Below are positions 54,065-62,793 of a DNA stretch of 64,000 bases, piece by piece. The first letter of the stretch is position 1, and every line of letters starts with the position of its first letter. Under the pieces are notes generated by a model. That model was not told the origin of the DNA and ran no database searches. It worked only from the letters and a program-made list of their open reading frames with translations. The stretch is from an uncultured Microbacterium sp. (GTDB lineage Bacteria > Actinomycetota > Actinomycetes > Actinomycetales > Microbacteriaceae). Location: NCBI RefSeq assembly GCF_947489255.1, contig NZ_CANLCY010000003.1:558001-622000 (forward strand), written 5' to 3'. A program made the position numbers and the translations under genes.

Positions 54065-55177
54065 TCAGGTCATCGAGCTTCTGAAGACTCTCCATAGCAA
54101 CATGGCGACGGCAATCCGCTCGCGGCCTGCCGCTGATGTTAGATCGACGCCGAGGGTCTGACTGATTCGAGTGATCCTGCTCTGCAAGCTGCTGTGGTGG
54201 AAATTTGTGGCTCGCGCCGCTGAACGCAGGGAATCCGCGTGAAGGTAGTGGTCCAAGATCTCGATGCTCTCCGCCCCTTGTGGGCCGGTCGCTAGCCGCT
54301 CGAGGTGCAGGATGTCGGATTGTTCAGCGACGGCCGAGGGGTCCAGTGTGCCGAGCAAGCGCAGAGCGCCGAGTTGATCGGAGTTCAACATGCGGGGCCA
54401 AGACGTCGTCGCGCCGGCGAATCGCAGAGTCTCGCGAGCGATGGCCCAGGATCGTGGCGCGTCGAGGATGTCGACGACGGGGCCGCTGGCCGCTCGGCCG
54501 GTGATGCCATGGGCTGCTGTCCAGTCAACGGGTTCTGCACCTACCGCAATGACTAGTGAAAGGTGGCGAGAGAGCGGCGCGATGTGAACCGGTCTTTGCC
54601 ACGCTGTGCGCAGAGGCTGGGTGGCAAGGACTCCCGGCGCCGAGTCTGTCGATTCAACCGCGATGAGCTGAATCGCACTGGCCGCTTGGAGCCCGATGAG
54701 GCGTGCGGCGCGAGACCGTTCCGCCTCAGAGCTATGCGAGTTGATGAGCAGCTGAGCCAGCGCTGGGTCAGACAGACCCGATGCGGCCTCTGCTCCACCG
54801 TAGGGTCGTTGCCGGGCGAGAACAGCGCTCACGGTCAATGCAAACCGCTCGAGGATGAACTCATCGAGCTCATAGCCGGCATCGCTGCGCTCCAGCCACA
54901 GCGTTCCGCTTTCATGACGACTCAGCTCAACGGTGACCGTTCGCGGGGTCTGGGTGGGCGGACCGGCCAGCCGGGAACCGTCATTGGAGTATCGAATCAG
55001 CAGGCCCTGGGACGAGAGTTCAGCGCCGGCTGGGCAATCCGCGAGGACCGCAGTCGCTCGAATCACTGCATCGAGGTCGGGTGTATTCGATGCCAGCTGG
55101 TCGAAAAATGCCACGACACGAAGGGCACGCTCCCCGGGAGTGTCGACGTTGAGCAGCTTCACCATGAGGCCCTGCAT
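54065..55177 (-). CDS. PucR-type transcriptional regulator
   Basis: 370 residues. The C-terminal helix-turn-helix (ESIEILDHYLHADSLRSAARATNFHHSSLQSRITRISQTLGVDLTSAAGRERIAVAMLLWRV) matches the PucR/CdaR HTH_30 group. The N-terminal two thirds are a GGDEF-like or GAF-like region with no clear motif. Such proteins regulate catabolic genes. It is divergent from an esterase gene and may control it. Confidence 0.8.
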   Translation of the reverse strand: MQGLMVKLLNVDTPGERALRVVAFFDQLASNTPDLDAVIRATAVLADCPAGAELSSQGLLIRYSNDGSRLAGPPTQTPRTVTVELSRHESGTLWLERSDAGYELDEFILERFALTVSAVLARQRPYGGAEAASGLSDPALAQLLINSHSSEAERSRAARLIGLQAASAIQLIAVESTDSAPGVLATQPLRTAWQRPVHIAPLSRHLSLVIAVGAEPVDWTAAHGITGRAASGPVVDILDAPRSWAIARETLRFAGATTSWPRMLNSDQLGALRLLGTLDPSAVAEQSDILHLERLATGPQGAESIEILDHYLHADSLRSAARATNFHHSSLQSRITRISQTLGVDLTSAAGRERIAVAMLLWRVFRSSMT

Positions 55178-55289
55178 GCCCCGATTTTACGGTCACGATC
55201 GCCGATTGCCAGCCATTCGGCTGATCTTCGAGATCCCCCGTGCCGATTGGCGGTCGAAGCGTCGCGGGGACGAGAGGGATGATGTGGGG

Positions 55290-56234
55290 GTGACTGTCGA
55301 CGGCCTCTCCTCCCCCCTGTATCTCGACCCAGAGCTCGCAGCGATCAGCGTCATGATCCCCAGCTTCGATTTCACCGATGTGGCAGGGTCACGACGTTTT
55401 GAGCAGGAGCTCGTCTCTCAAGGTCGTCGCACAGTTGAGGGGGTTTTGACGGAGGACATCATGATTGCCCGTCGAGACGGCTCTGCCCTCGCTGTTCGCG
55501 TTTACCGACCCGAACTCGTCGAAACGCTACCCGCCATCCTTTACATTCACGGCGGTGGTTTCGTGCTCGGCGGCTTAGACACCGAGGACGACCGGTGCGC
55601 GTACTACGCGCGAGACGCGCACTGCGCTGTCGTCTCCGTCGACTACCGCCTCGCTCCGGAGCATCCCTACCCGGCGGCCTTTCATGATTGCGTAGACGCC
55701 CTGTGGTGGATGCACGATGAGGCGGACGCTCTGGGATTCGACAACCGTCGGCTGAGCATCGGTGGGAACAGCGCCGGAGGGGCCATCGCCGCATCCGTCG
55801 CGCTGGCATCTCGCACGGACGAGGCCCCACCTCTCGTGCATCAGCTCCTCGTGAACCCCGTCTTGGATTGCCGAAGTGAGACGGCATCCATGCAACGGTT
55901 CAGGACCACGCCCGGGTGGAACCTCGCTCAGAACCAGCTCATGTGGGAGCTCTACCTGGGCGGCTCCACTGCGCCAGTTGACCACAGAGCGGCCGCCGCT
56001 CTGGCAGACGACGTCACGGGAGCGCCGCCGACTTCCATTTGGATAGCTGAGTACGACCCACTGCGCGATGAGGGACACGCCTACGCCCAAAAGCTGATGG
56101 CAGCCAACGTCCCCGTCGGGATGATGCAGTATCCGGGCACCATCCACGGATTCGATGGCTACCGCATGACGGGCCTGGGCCGGCGAGCACTCGACGATCA
56201 AATCACCGCGTTGCGATGGGCGTTTCGCACCTGA
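55290..56234 (+). CDS. Alpha/beta hydrolase, hormone-sensitive-lipase family esterase 1
   Basis: 314 residues from the GTG at 55290. The oxyanion motif is LYIHGGGFVLGG, followed by VSVDYRLAPEHPYPAAFHDC, the nucleophile Ser in IGGNSAGGAIAAS, Asp in AEYDPLRDEG and His in GTIHGFDGYR, the HSL (GDXG) esterase signature. It hydrolyses short-chain esters. It has a paralogue 170 bases downstream. Confidence 0.88.
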   Translation: MTVDGLSSPLYLDPELAAISVMIPSFDFTDVAGSRRFEQELVSQGRRTVEGVLTEDIMIARRDGSALAVRVYRPELVETLPAILYIHGGGFVLGGLDTEDDRCAYYARDAHCAVVSVDYRLAPEHPYPAAFHDCVDALWWMHDEADALGFDNRRLSIGGNSAGGAIAASVALASRTDEAPPLVHQLLVNPVLDCRSETASMQRFRTTPGWNLAQNQLMWELYLGGSTAPVDHRAAAALADDVTGAPPTSIWIAEYDPLRDEGHAYAQKLMAANVPVGMMQYPGTIHGFDGYRMTGLGRRALDDQITALRWAFRT

Positions 56235-56401
56235 CGCGCCGCATGGCGCAATCTTGGTAGTGAATCGAGCCAAATGGCGGTCAACGAGGCGAGGGTGCCG
56301 ACGTAGCGTCGGTTATACACCTCAAGTCGCCTCGAATCCCGCGAACGCATAACCGCCCTGTGTCTGCGGTCCGGGATCGTTTCGGCCCCGGAAGGACAAC
56401 G

Positions 56402-57238
56402 ATGACCTCTCGCGCCCCCGTCGATCCCGACGTCGTGACACTGATCGCGAACGCGCCCTCCGTACTGAATCTCGATCCCGCGACCACTGTGGACGAAATC
56501 AGGGCCAGAGAGGCCCGGCTCCACTCGTGGATGCGGGGCGATGTCGAGCCGGAGCTCGCGCGCGTCCCTGCGCGTGACAGTTCCGTAGCCGGGATACGCG
56601 TTCGCTGGTATGGCGAGGAGCCGCGGGCTGATTCGGACCTCGTCGTGTACATACACGGGGGCGGCTGGCTCGCGGGCGATGTCGATTCCTACGACCCGGA
56701 TGTTCGCAGGCTGGCCGCACACCTCAGGCTCCCCGTCGTTGCGATCGACTACCGCCGGACACCGGAACACCCGTTTCCCGCGGCCATCGACGACTGCATC
56801 GCCGTCCTCCGGGAGCTGCACCAAGGACCTTGTCGATCACTTTCCCTCGCTGGAGACAGCGCCGGCGGAAATCTCGCCCTCGGCGCGACGATCGCTTTAA
56901 AGGCCGAGCACATCGTGTCGTCGATGCTCCTGCTCTACCCAGTGGTCGACCCGACGGCATTCGACAACCGTTCCTACCGGGACAACGGTGCCGATTATCT
57001 TCTGACTGCGGAAGCCATGCGCGGGTTTTGGGATCTCTATACCCCCTCAGACGATCACCGTCGTCATCCCAGCGCCGCCCCCCGCTTCGCGGAGCTCGAA
57101 GGGCTTCCCCCGACGGTTGTCGTCAGCGCAGATTTCGACCCGCTTCGCGACGAGGACCGCGACCTCGCTTCCCGCCTCATTAGCGCGGAGGTGCCCACCA
57201 CATACCTCCCCAATCCTGGGCTCACCCATGGCTTCTAG
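56402..57238 (+). CDS. HSL-family esterase 2, C-terminally truncated by a stop codon
   Basis: 278 residues: YIHGGGWLAGDV, VAIDYRRTPEHPFPAAIDDC, LAGDSAGGNLALG, VVSADFDPLRDEDRDL and ending NPGLTHGF. The TAG at 57236-57238 comes right after the catalytic His motif. The same frame continues with 39 more codons to TGA at 57356-57358 (QMVPRVPAAAEALRCAYTAF), which look like the normal C-terminal helix of this family. So this is probably a nonsense-shortened gene; residual activity is possible because the catalytic triad is complete. Confidence 0.8.
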   Translation: MTSRAPVDPDVVTLIANAPSVLNLDPATTVDEIRAREARLHSWMRGDVEPELARVPARDSSVAGIRVRWYGEEPRADSDLVVYIHGGGWLAGDVDSYDPDVRRLAAHLRLPVVAIDYRRTPEHPFPAAIDDCIAVLRELHQGPCRSLSLAGDSAGGNLALGATIALKAEHIVSSMLLLYPVVDPTAFDNRSYRDNGADYLLTAEAMRGFWDLYTPSDDHRRHPSAAPRFAELEGLPPTVVVSADFDPLRDEDRDLASRLISAEVPTTYLPNPGLTHGF

Positions 57239-57378
57239 CAGATGGTTCCACGCGTCCCCGCGGCTGCCGAGGCTCTCCGGTGCGCATACACCGCCTTCGG
57301 CGCGGCAATTGCCGGTGGCGGCACGCCCGCCTGGGCACTGACCGCGCTGGCGCGTTGAAAGGAACGAAGGACGCCGAC

Positions 57379-58770
57379 ATGATCACTTCACACATCCTCC
57401 ACTTCGGTGTGGGCAACTTTCACCGCTCCCACCAAGCCAAATACCTGCACCAGCTACACAGTGAGGGCCGTGACCTCGAGTGGGCGATCGTGGGAGCGGG
57501 GCTGCTCCCCGGAGACGTCCGCATGCGCGACGCCCTCCGCGATCAGGACTACGCCTACACCCTCGTCGAATGCGCCGCCGACGGCACCAATGCAGTGCAC
57601 CGGATCACGTCCATCATCGGCTACCTCTACGGGCCCGACGACCCGACCGCGCTCATCGAGATGCTCGCGGCTGCGTCTACCCGCATCGTGTCGCTGACCA
57701 TTACCGAGGGCGGTTACAACCTCTCCGACGCGACCGGACGATTCGACACCACGAACACCGCGATGCGCGCCGACACCTGGAACGAAGACCGCCCCACCAC
57801 CGTCTTCGGATACCTTGCTGCCGCCCTTCGCCGCCGTCGTCGTGCGGGGATAGCGCCGTTCACGGTCCTGTCCTGCGACAACATCCAGAACAACGGCGAC
57901 ATGGCCCGCGAAGCACTGGTGTCATTCATCGGGATGACCGACGTCGATTTGGCCGACTGGGTCGAGGGGAACACCGCATTTCCCGGAAGCATGGTCGATC
58001 GCATCACTCCCGTCACCACCGACGCCGACCGCGCGTGGGTTCGCGCCACGACGGGGTACGACGATTCCTGGCCTGTCGTCAGCGAAGACTTCACCCAGTG
58101 GGTGATGGAAGATCACTTCCCGTCAGGTCGCCCGCGTTGGGAGGACGTCGGAGCTCAACTTGTCGACGACGTCGCGCCATTCGAGACGATGAAACTTCGG
58201 ATGCTGAACGGGGCCCATCAGGCTCTCGCATACGTCGGTCTTCTCCGCGGTCACACGTTCGTCCACGAGGCGATGACTGATCCTGCCGTGGCTTCCTTCG
58301 TCGACGCCTTCCTCCAAGAGGCAGAGAGCACGGTTCCCCCTCTCCCGGGCATCGATCTTCTCGCCTATCGCATGACGCTGTTGAAGCGTTTCTCCAACGC
58401 CTCTATTCGAGACACCCTCGAACGCCTCGCCACGGACGCCAGCGACCGCATCCCCAAGTTCGTCGTTCCCATCGCCCGGGACCTCATCCAGCACAGCCAG
58501 CCGGCGCCCGAGGCCGCAGCGGTCATCGCCAGTTGGGTCGCCGTCGCCTCGACGAGACACAACAATTCACGTCCACTGGCAGACCGCCAAGTGGAGGACG
58601 TGTGGCAGGGACTCCTGGACGAGCGCGTCGTCGCAGGGTCGTTTCTGGATCGCACTGACTGGTTCGGTGCGCTCGGCGAGAACCCCACCTTCCGAACGAC
58701 GTACGTCTCCTCCCTTGAACGTCTTCGCCGAGGCAACGCGTTCGAGTCCGTCGCCTCAAACGCCCTTTGA
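57379..58770 (+). CDS. Mannitol dehydrogenase family protein (copy B)
   Basis: 463 residues from the ATG at 57379, after GAAGGACG. HILHFGVGNFHRSHQAKYLHQL is the NAD-binding start; SLTITEGGYNLSD, FTVLSCDNIQNNGDMAREAL and MKLRMLNGAHQALAYVG are family motifs with the catalytic Lys. It is a shorter paralogue of copy A at 38368. It begins the second polyol uptake module and probably oxidises a hexitol or pentitol to a ketose. Confidence 0.9.
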   Translation: MITSHILHFGVGNFHRSHQAKYLHQLHSEGRDLEWAIVGAGLLPGDVRMRDALRDQDYAYTLVECAADGTNAVHRITSIIGYLYGPDDPTALIEMLAAASTRIVSLTITEGGYNLSDATGRFDTTNTAMRADTWNEDRPTTVFGYLAAALRRRRRAGIAPFTVLSCDNIQNNGDMAREALVSFIGMTDVDLADWVEGNTAFPGSMVDRITPVTTDADRAWVRATTGYDDSWPVVSEDFTQWVMEDHFPSGRPRWEDVGAQLVDDVAPFETMKLRMLNGAHQALAYVGLLRGHTFVHEAMTDPAVASFVDAFLQEAESTVPPLPGIDLLAYRMTLLKRFSNASIRDTLERLATDASDRIPKFVVPIARDLIQHSQPAPEAAAVIASWVAVASTRHNNSRPLADRQVEDVWQGLLDERVVAGSFLDRTDWFGALGENPTFRTTYVSSLERLRRGNAFESVASNAL

Positions 58771-58817
58771 CCTCTTCCTGCTCTTCACCTGTCCACCCGT
58801 TTCAGAAAGGCACCATC

Positions 58818-59810
58818 ATGAACCGCACCACCCGAATGATCGCGCTCGTGGGCACCGCCGCCCTCGCTGTGTCGCTCAGCGCATGCAGCGACGGCCCGCT
58901 CGGCGCATCCGACGCCGCCAAGGATGGCGCCAGCGCCGACGCCGTCAGCATCCAATTCGTCAACCCTCTGCCCAACTATCCCGCCTGGCGTGTCATCGGC
59001 GACTGCATGGCCGACCAGGCCAAGGAACGCGGAGTGGACTTTAACGAGACCGGCCCGACCGGGCAGGCCATGGACCCCACCACCATGATCGAGCAGATCC
59101 AGAGCGCCATCGCGAATAAGAAGTCTGGCATCATCACCCTGCCCGCCAGCGACGCCTTCGGCCCCCTCCTCCAGCAGGCCCGCGACGCAGGAATCGTCAC
59201 GGCCACCATGTACGGCGACGGGGCCGATGGCAGCGGCGCCGACATCAACGTCGGTATCAACTGGACCGAACTCGGCAAGGTCTACATCGATGAAGTCGAG
59301 AAGCTCCCCGGTGACAAGAAGGTGGGAATCATCACGAGCGCCGACACCGGCATCGGCAAATTGTTCATGGACGGCGTCAAGACCGCCGTCGCAGCCACCG
59401 ACGACATCGAGATCGTCGGAGAGGTGTACACCGGCGACGACTCCGCCAAGGCACTAGCGCAGACCAACGCCCTCCTCACCGCTCACCCCGACGTGGACGT
59501 CATCCTCACCAACATGGGAACCGCTACCCAGGGTGCGATCTCCGCCATCGAAGCGAAGGGCCTCACCGGTGAGATCTCCTTCATCGGCAATGGCCCCGAC
59601 AACGGAGGCAAGGAAGCCATCGAAAGCGGAGCCGAGTACCGCTTCCTGCTCCAAGCGCTGTGCGACGGCGGAAAGGATGCACTCAACGCCGTCGCCGATC
59701 GTCTGGAAAGCGGCACCGCTGCCGGGGGCGCGGCAACCTTGATCGACATGGGCACTCGCATGGCCACGAAGGACGACTACGCCGAGTACGTCGCGAAGGG
59801 ATGGTCGTGA
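58818..59810 (+). CDS. Sugar-binding lipoprotein of the second module
   Basis: 330 residues. Lipobox LAVSLSACSDG (Cys at about 23). The binding domain is of the RbsB/Peripla_BP_4 type (FVNPLPNYPAWRVIGDCMADQAKERGVDF; IEQIQSAIANKKSGIITLPASDAFGPLLQQARDAG; VDVILTNMGTATQGAI). Ligand unknown; a polyol or fructose is suggested by the flanking dehydrogenase and kinase. Confidence 0.9.
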   Translation: MNRTTRMIALVGTAALAVSLSACSDGPLGASDAAKDGASADAVSIQFVNPLPNYPAWRVIGDCMADQAKERGVDFNETGPTGQAMDPTTMIEQIQSAIANKKSGIITLPASDAFGPLLQQARDAGIVTATMYGDGADGSGADINVGINWTELGKVYIDEVEKLPGDKKVGIITSADTGIGKLFMDGVKTAVAATDDIEIVGEVYTGDDSAKALAQTNALLTAHPDVDVILTNMGTATQGAISAIEAKGLTGEISFIGNGPDNGGKEAIESGAEYRFLLQALCDGGKDALNAVADRLESGTAAGGAATLIDMGTRMATKDDYAEYVAKGWS

Positions 59811-60577
59811 CCGACACCGCCGCCCTCGAACTCCGAGGCATCAAGAAGTTTTTCGGATCCGTCGCCGCCCTCGAGCACGTGGATCTCGCCGCCTTCCCGG
59901 GAGAAATTCACGCCATCGTCGGAGACAACGGCGCCGGAAAATCCACCACCATCAAGATCATCACCGGCATCCACCGAGGCGATGGCGGCGACATCTTGAT
60001 CAACGGCGACGTCGTCGAAAGTCACGGCGCCAGCACCCTCGAGAAGGGCATCGCCGTCGTCTATCAAGATCTCGCTCTCGTGGAATGTCTCGACATCTCC
60101 ACCAACATGGCACTCGGGAACCTTCCCAAGCGCTTCGGAATGATCCTTGATCGCAAGCGCATGGACCGAGAAGCCGCAAAGGTCCTCACCGACCTCAACG
60201 TCCGAGTCGGCGACGTGAAGACACCGGTAGGACTGCTCTCGGGCGGTCAACGGCAGGTCGTCGCCATCGCGCGCGCAGTCCGCATGGACACCCCCACCAT
60301 CCTGCTCGACGAACCCACCGCCGCCCTCGGCGTGCAGGAAACAGCACAGGTCGGACGAATGCTCGACGAGCTCCGCGCCGCAGGCAAGGCCGTCATCGTC
60401 ATCAGCCATGATCTCGACTTCGTCTTCCAACACTCCGACCGCATCACCGTCCTCCGGCTCGGGAACAGCGTCGGAACCCGGCGCACCGCCGAAACGACAC
60501 GTGACGAGATCATCGGCATGATCACCGGCGCGATCCCCCGCGGCGCTGCGGCTACCGCCTTCAAGGAGAAGTCATGA
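59807..60577 (+). CDS. ABC importer ATPase of the second module
   Basis: 256 residues from the GTG at 59807, which is 6 nt after GAAGGG and overlaps the binding-protein stop (GTGA); an ATG at 59801 is the alternative. Walker A VGDNGAGKST, signature LSGGQRQVVAIARA, Walker B TILLDEPTAALG, switch His VIVISHDLDF. It is a single-domain, FrcA-like ATPase. Confidence 0.92.
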   Translation: MTDTAALELRGIKKFFGSVAALEHVDLAAFPGEIHAIVGDNGAGKSTTIKIITGIHRGDGGDILINGDVVESHGASTLEKGIAVVYQDLALVECLDISTNMALGNLPKRFGMILDRKRMDREAAKVLTDLNVRVGDVKTPVGLLSGGQRQVVAIARAVRMDTPTILLDEPTAALGVQETAQVGRMLDELRAAGKAVIVISHDLDFVFQHSDRITVLRLGNSVGTRRTAETTRDEIIGMITGAIPRGAAATAFKEKS

Positions 60578-61587
60578 CACAGATCACCTCGACAGCCCCG
60601 GCCCCGGCCCCGGTCGTCACTCAGAAGGCCTCACGCCGGATCTCCTCGGTGCTGGTTCGCCAAGAGGCATCCCTCCTCGGCGTCGTCGCCGTCATCGTCA
60701 TCGCGGCGACGGTGATCAACCCAGCATTTCTCACCGGCGACAACATCACCGAAATCCTCCGCAGTTCCGTCATCTACTTCGTGATGGCCTGCGGTGCGGC
60801 ACTGCTGATCATCGGCGGCGGACTCGACTTCTCCGTCGGCGCGATCTTCACTCTCAGCGCCCTCACCGGCACCTCGCTGATGAAAATGGGGGTGCCCATT
60901 CCGGTCGCGATCGTCGCTGCACTCGCCATCGCGGCACTCGTCGGCGTGCTCAACCACCTGATCATCACCTTCTGGCACGTCCCCCCGATCATCGCCACCC
61001 TCGGCGTGTTCTTCGTCGTCCTCGGCGCAAACTCCCTCATCACGGGAGGCCTCGACGTGCTCCCCCTCCCCACGGAGTTCGTCCGTCTCGGTCAGGGATA
61101 TTTCATCGGCGTCCCCAACATCATCTGGATCGCTGTCCTGGTGGGCATCGTCACGTGGTTTGCTCTCGAGCACACCCGCTTCGGCGTCAACGTCCGCGCT
61201 CTCGGCGGCAACCGCGCGGCCGCCGTTGCCAATGGCCTCCACGTGAAGAAGCTCGACCTCGCTCTGTACGCCATCGCCGCCGTCACCGGCGGCATCGCGG
61301 GCCTGCTTTACTCCGCGCGAGTCGGGGCAGGACAGGTTGAAGCGGGCGGCTCGGCGACCACGCTCGTCGTCGTCACAGCCGTCCTCATCGGAGGTGTCAG
61401 CCTGCTCGGAGGGCTCGGGAACATCACGGGCGTCGCCATTGGCGCCGTCCTGCTCTCCCTCATCGACAACGCCCTCATCGTGTCCCGCATCCCACCCCAG
61501 TTCAACAACATCGTCGTCGGCGCCATCCTCGTCTGCGCCGTCGCCGTCGACCACCTCCGCCGCCAGCAGCTCTACAAGCGCCGCTAA
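60574..61587 (+). CDS. ABC importer permease of the second module
   Basis: 337 residues, RbsC/FrcC-like, with about ten hydrophobic segments. Signatures are FVMACGAALLIIGGGLDFSVGA, HLIITFWHVPPIIATLGVFF and ALGGNRAAAVANGLHVKKLDLALYAIAAVTGGIAG. Overlaps the ATPase stop by four bases (ATGA) and is followed by a strong hairpin. Confidence 0.93.
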   Translation: MTQITSTAPAPAPVVTQKASRRISSVLVRQEASLLGVVAVIVIAATVINPAFLTGDNITEILRSSVIYFVMACGAALLIIGGGLDFSVGAIFTLSALTGTSLMKMGVPIPVAIVAALAIAALVGVLNHLIITFWHVPPIIATLGVFFVVLGANSLITGGLDVLPLPTEFVRLGQGYFIGVPNIIWIAVLVGIVTWFALEHTRFGVNVRALGGNRAAAVANGLHVKKLDLALYAIAAVTGGIAGLLYSARVGAGQVEAGGSATTLVVVTAVLIGGVSLLGGLGNITGVAIGAVLLSLIDNALIVSRIPPQFNNIVVGAILVCAVAVDHLRRQQLYKRR

Positions 61588-61603
61588 CAACAACGCGTTT
61601 GTA

Positions 61604-61652
61604 GTGCCTGCGCCACAGAGGCGCCTGTTGGGCGGCTCAGTGGCGCAGGCAC
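61604..61652 (+). terminator. Hairpin after the second module's permease
   Basis: GTGCCTGCGCCAC (61604-61616) and GTGGCGCAGGCAC (61640-61652) are perfect 13-bp arms with a 23-nt loop, 16 bases past the permease stop and before the PfkB kinase. Confidence 0.75.
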
Positions 61653-61725
61653 CATGACGGCTGAGGGCTGCGGGGCCCGGACCTCGCGCATCCGTCGCGT
61701 AGTGTCACCACAGAAGGAGAAGCGG

Positions 61726-62667
61726 ATGCCCGCCAGCGGAAAGACGCAACCCGCCAACGCTCAGCATTATGGCAGTAGCGCGGCGGCCCGCATCCTGGTC
61801 GTCGGCGAGGCACTGATCGACGTCATCGAGAAGGACGGCTCTGTCACGGAGCACGTGGGCGGGTCCCCCGCAAACGTCGCCCTTACGCTCGCGCGGCTCG
61901 GCCGCGAGGCGACGCTCGTGACCGACATCGCCGACGACGACCGCGGCCAGCGCATCACCGAACACCTCAGCGCCTCCGGCGTGAGAGTTGTCCACGGCGA
62001 TGCTTCGCGCACCTCGACCGCCCGTGCGACGCTGCGCGAGGATGGCTCGGCCCAGTACGTCTTCGACCTCTCCTGGAACCCGCCGACCGCCGACCTGAGT
62101 GACGTCACCCACGTGCACACGGGCTCCATCGCCATCTACCTCGAGCCGGGCGGCTCTGCCGTGCTCGAGTTACTCGAGGCCTTGCCGGCGGGAGTTACCG
62201 CGAGCGTAGACGCGAACATCCGCCCGGCTCTCGTGGGCGGGCAGAGAGACGCGCTCGCGCGTTTCGAGCGGGTCGCGGCGTCCTGCGAGATCGTCAAGCT
62301 CAGTGACGAGGACGCCGAATGGCTGTACCCGACAATGCACGTCGACGGCGTGCTAGCCCGACTGCTTGAGCTCGGCGCGCAGCTCGCAGTGGTTACGCGC
62401 GGAGGCGAAGGGCTGCTGCTCGCCTCCTCCGTCGCGCGCGTCACCGTGCCCGCCGAAAGCATCGTGGTCGCCGACACGATCGGCGCGGGCGATTCCGCGA
62501 TGGGCGCGATCCTCGACGAGGCTCACCGGCAGGGGCTGGGTGCGTCAAACGGGATGCTCGTCGACGAACCATCGCTCCACGCAATTGGGCAGTGGGCGGC
62601 GCGGGTCGCGGGAGTTACAACATCCCGCTCAGGCGCGAATCCTCCAACCAGCGCTGAACTCCGTTAA
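61726..62667 (+). CDS. PfkB family sugar kinase (fructokinase-like)
   Basis: 313 residues from the ATG at 61726, preceded by AAGGAG. The PfkB fold begins ILVVGEALIDVIEKDGSV, EHVGGSPANVALTLARLG is the sugar-binding motif, and TIGAGDSAMGAIL is the phosphoryl-transfer motif (DTIGAGD). It is fructokinase-like and would phosphorylate the ketose made by copy B of the mannitol dehydrogenase. Transcribed in the same direction but after a terminator, so possibly separately expressed. Confidence 0.88.
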   Translation: MPASGKTQPANAQHYGSSAAARILVVGEALIDVIEKDGSVTEHVGGSPANVALTLARLGREATLVTDIADDDRGQRITEHLSASGVRVVHGDASRTSTARATLREDGSAQYVFDLSWNPPTADLSDVTHVHTGSIAIYLEPGGSAVLELLEALPAGVTASVDANIRPALVGGQRDALARFERVAASCEIVKLSDEDAEWLYPTMHVDGVLARLLELGAQLAVVTRGGEGLLLASSVARVTVPAESIVVADTIGAGDSAMGAILDEAHRQGLGASNGMLVDEPSLHAIGQWAARVAGVTTSRSGANPPTSAELR

Positions 62668-62686
62668 CCAAAAGTCAGCAGATGAA

Positions 62687-62714
62687 CGGTGCAAAACCGA
62701 TCGGGTTCGCACCG
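62687..62714. repeat. Near-palindrome, copy 3 of the GATC-centred family
   Basis: CGGTGCAAAACCGATCGGGTTCGCACCG differs from a perfect palindrome by one arm position on each side of the ACCGATCGGG core. It sits between the PfkB gene and the sigma-factor gene. Confidence 0.7.
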
Positions 62715-62793
62715 GCAGGCCTTCGCGACCGGCGGAAGCATTACCGCGCTCGCTTGGACCGCCGAGGCTACGAGACCGCCACTCAGGACATTG

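Noticed and set aside
57236..57238. Readthrough or recoding of the TAG in esterase 2
   Set aside because: No selenocysteine element or pyrrolysine system is visible and UAG recoding is not expected here. A nonsense mutation is simpler.
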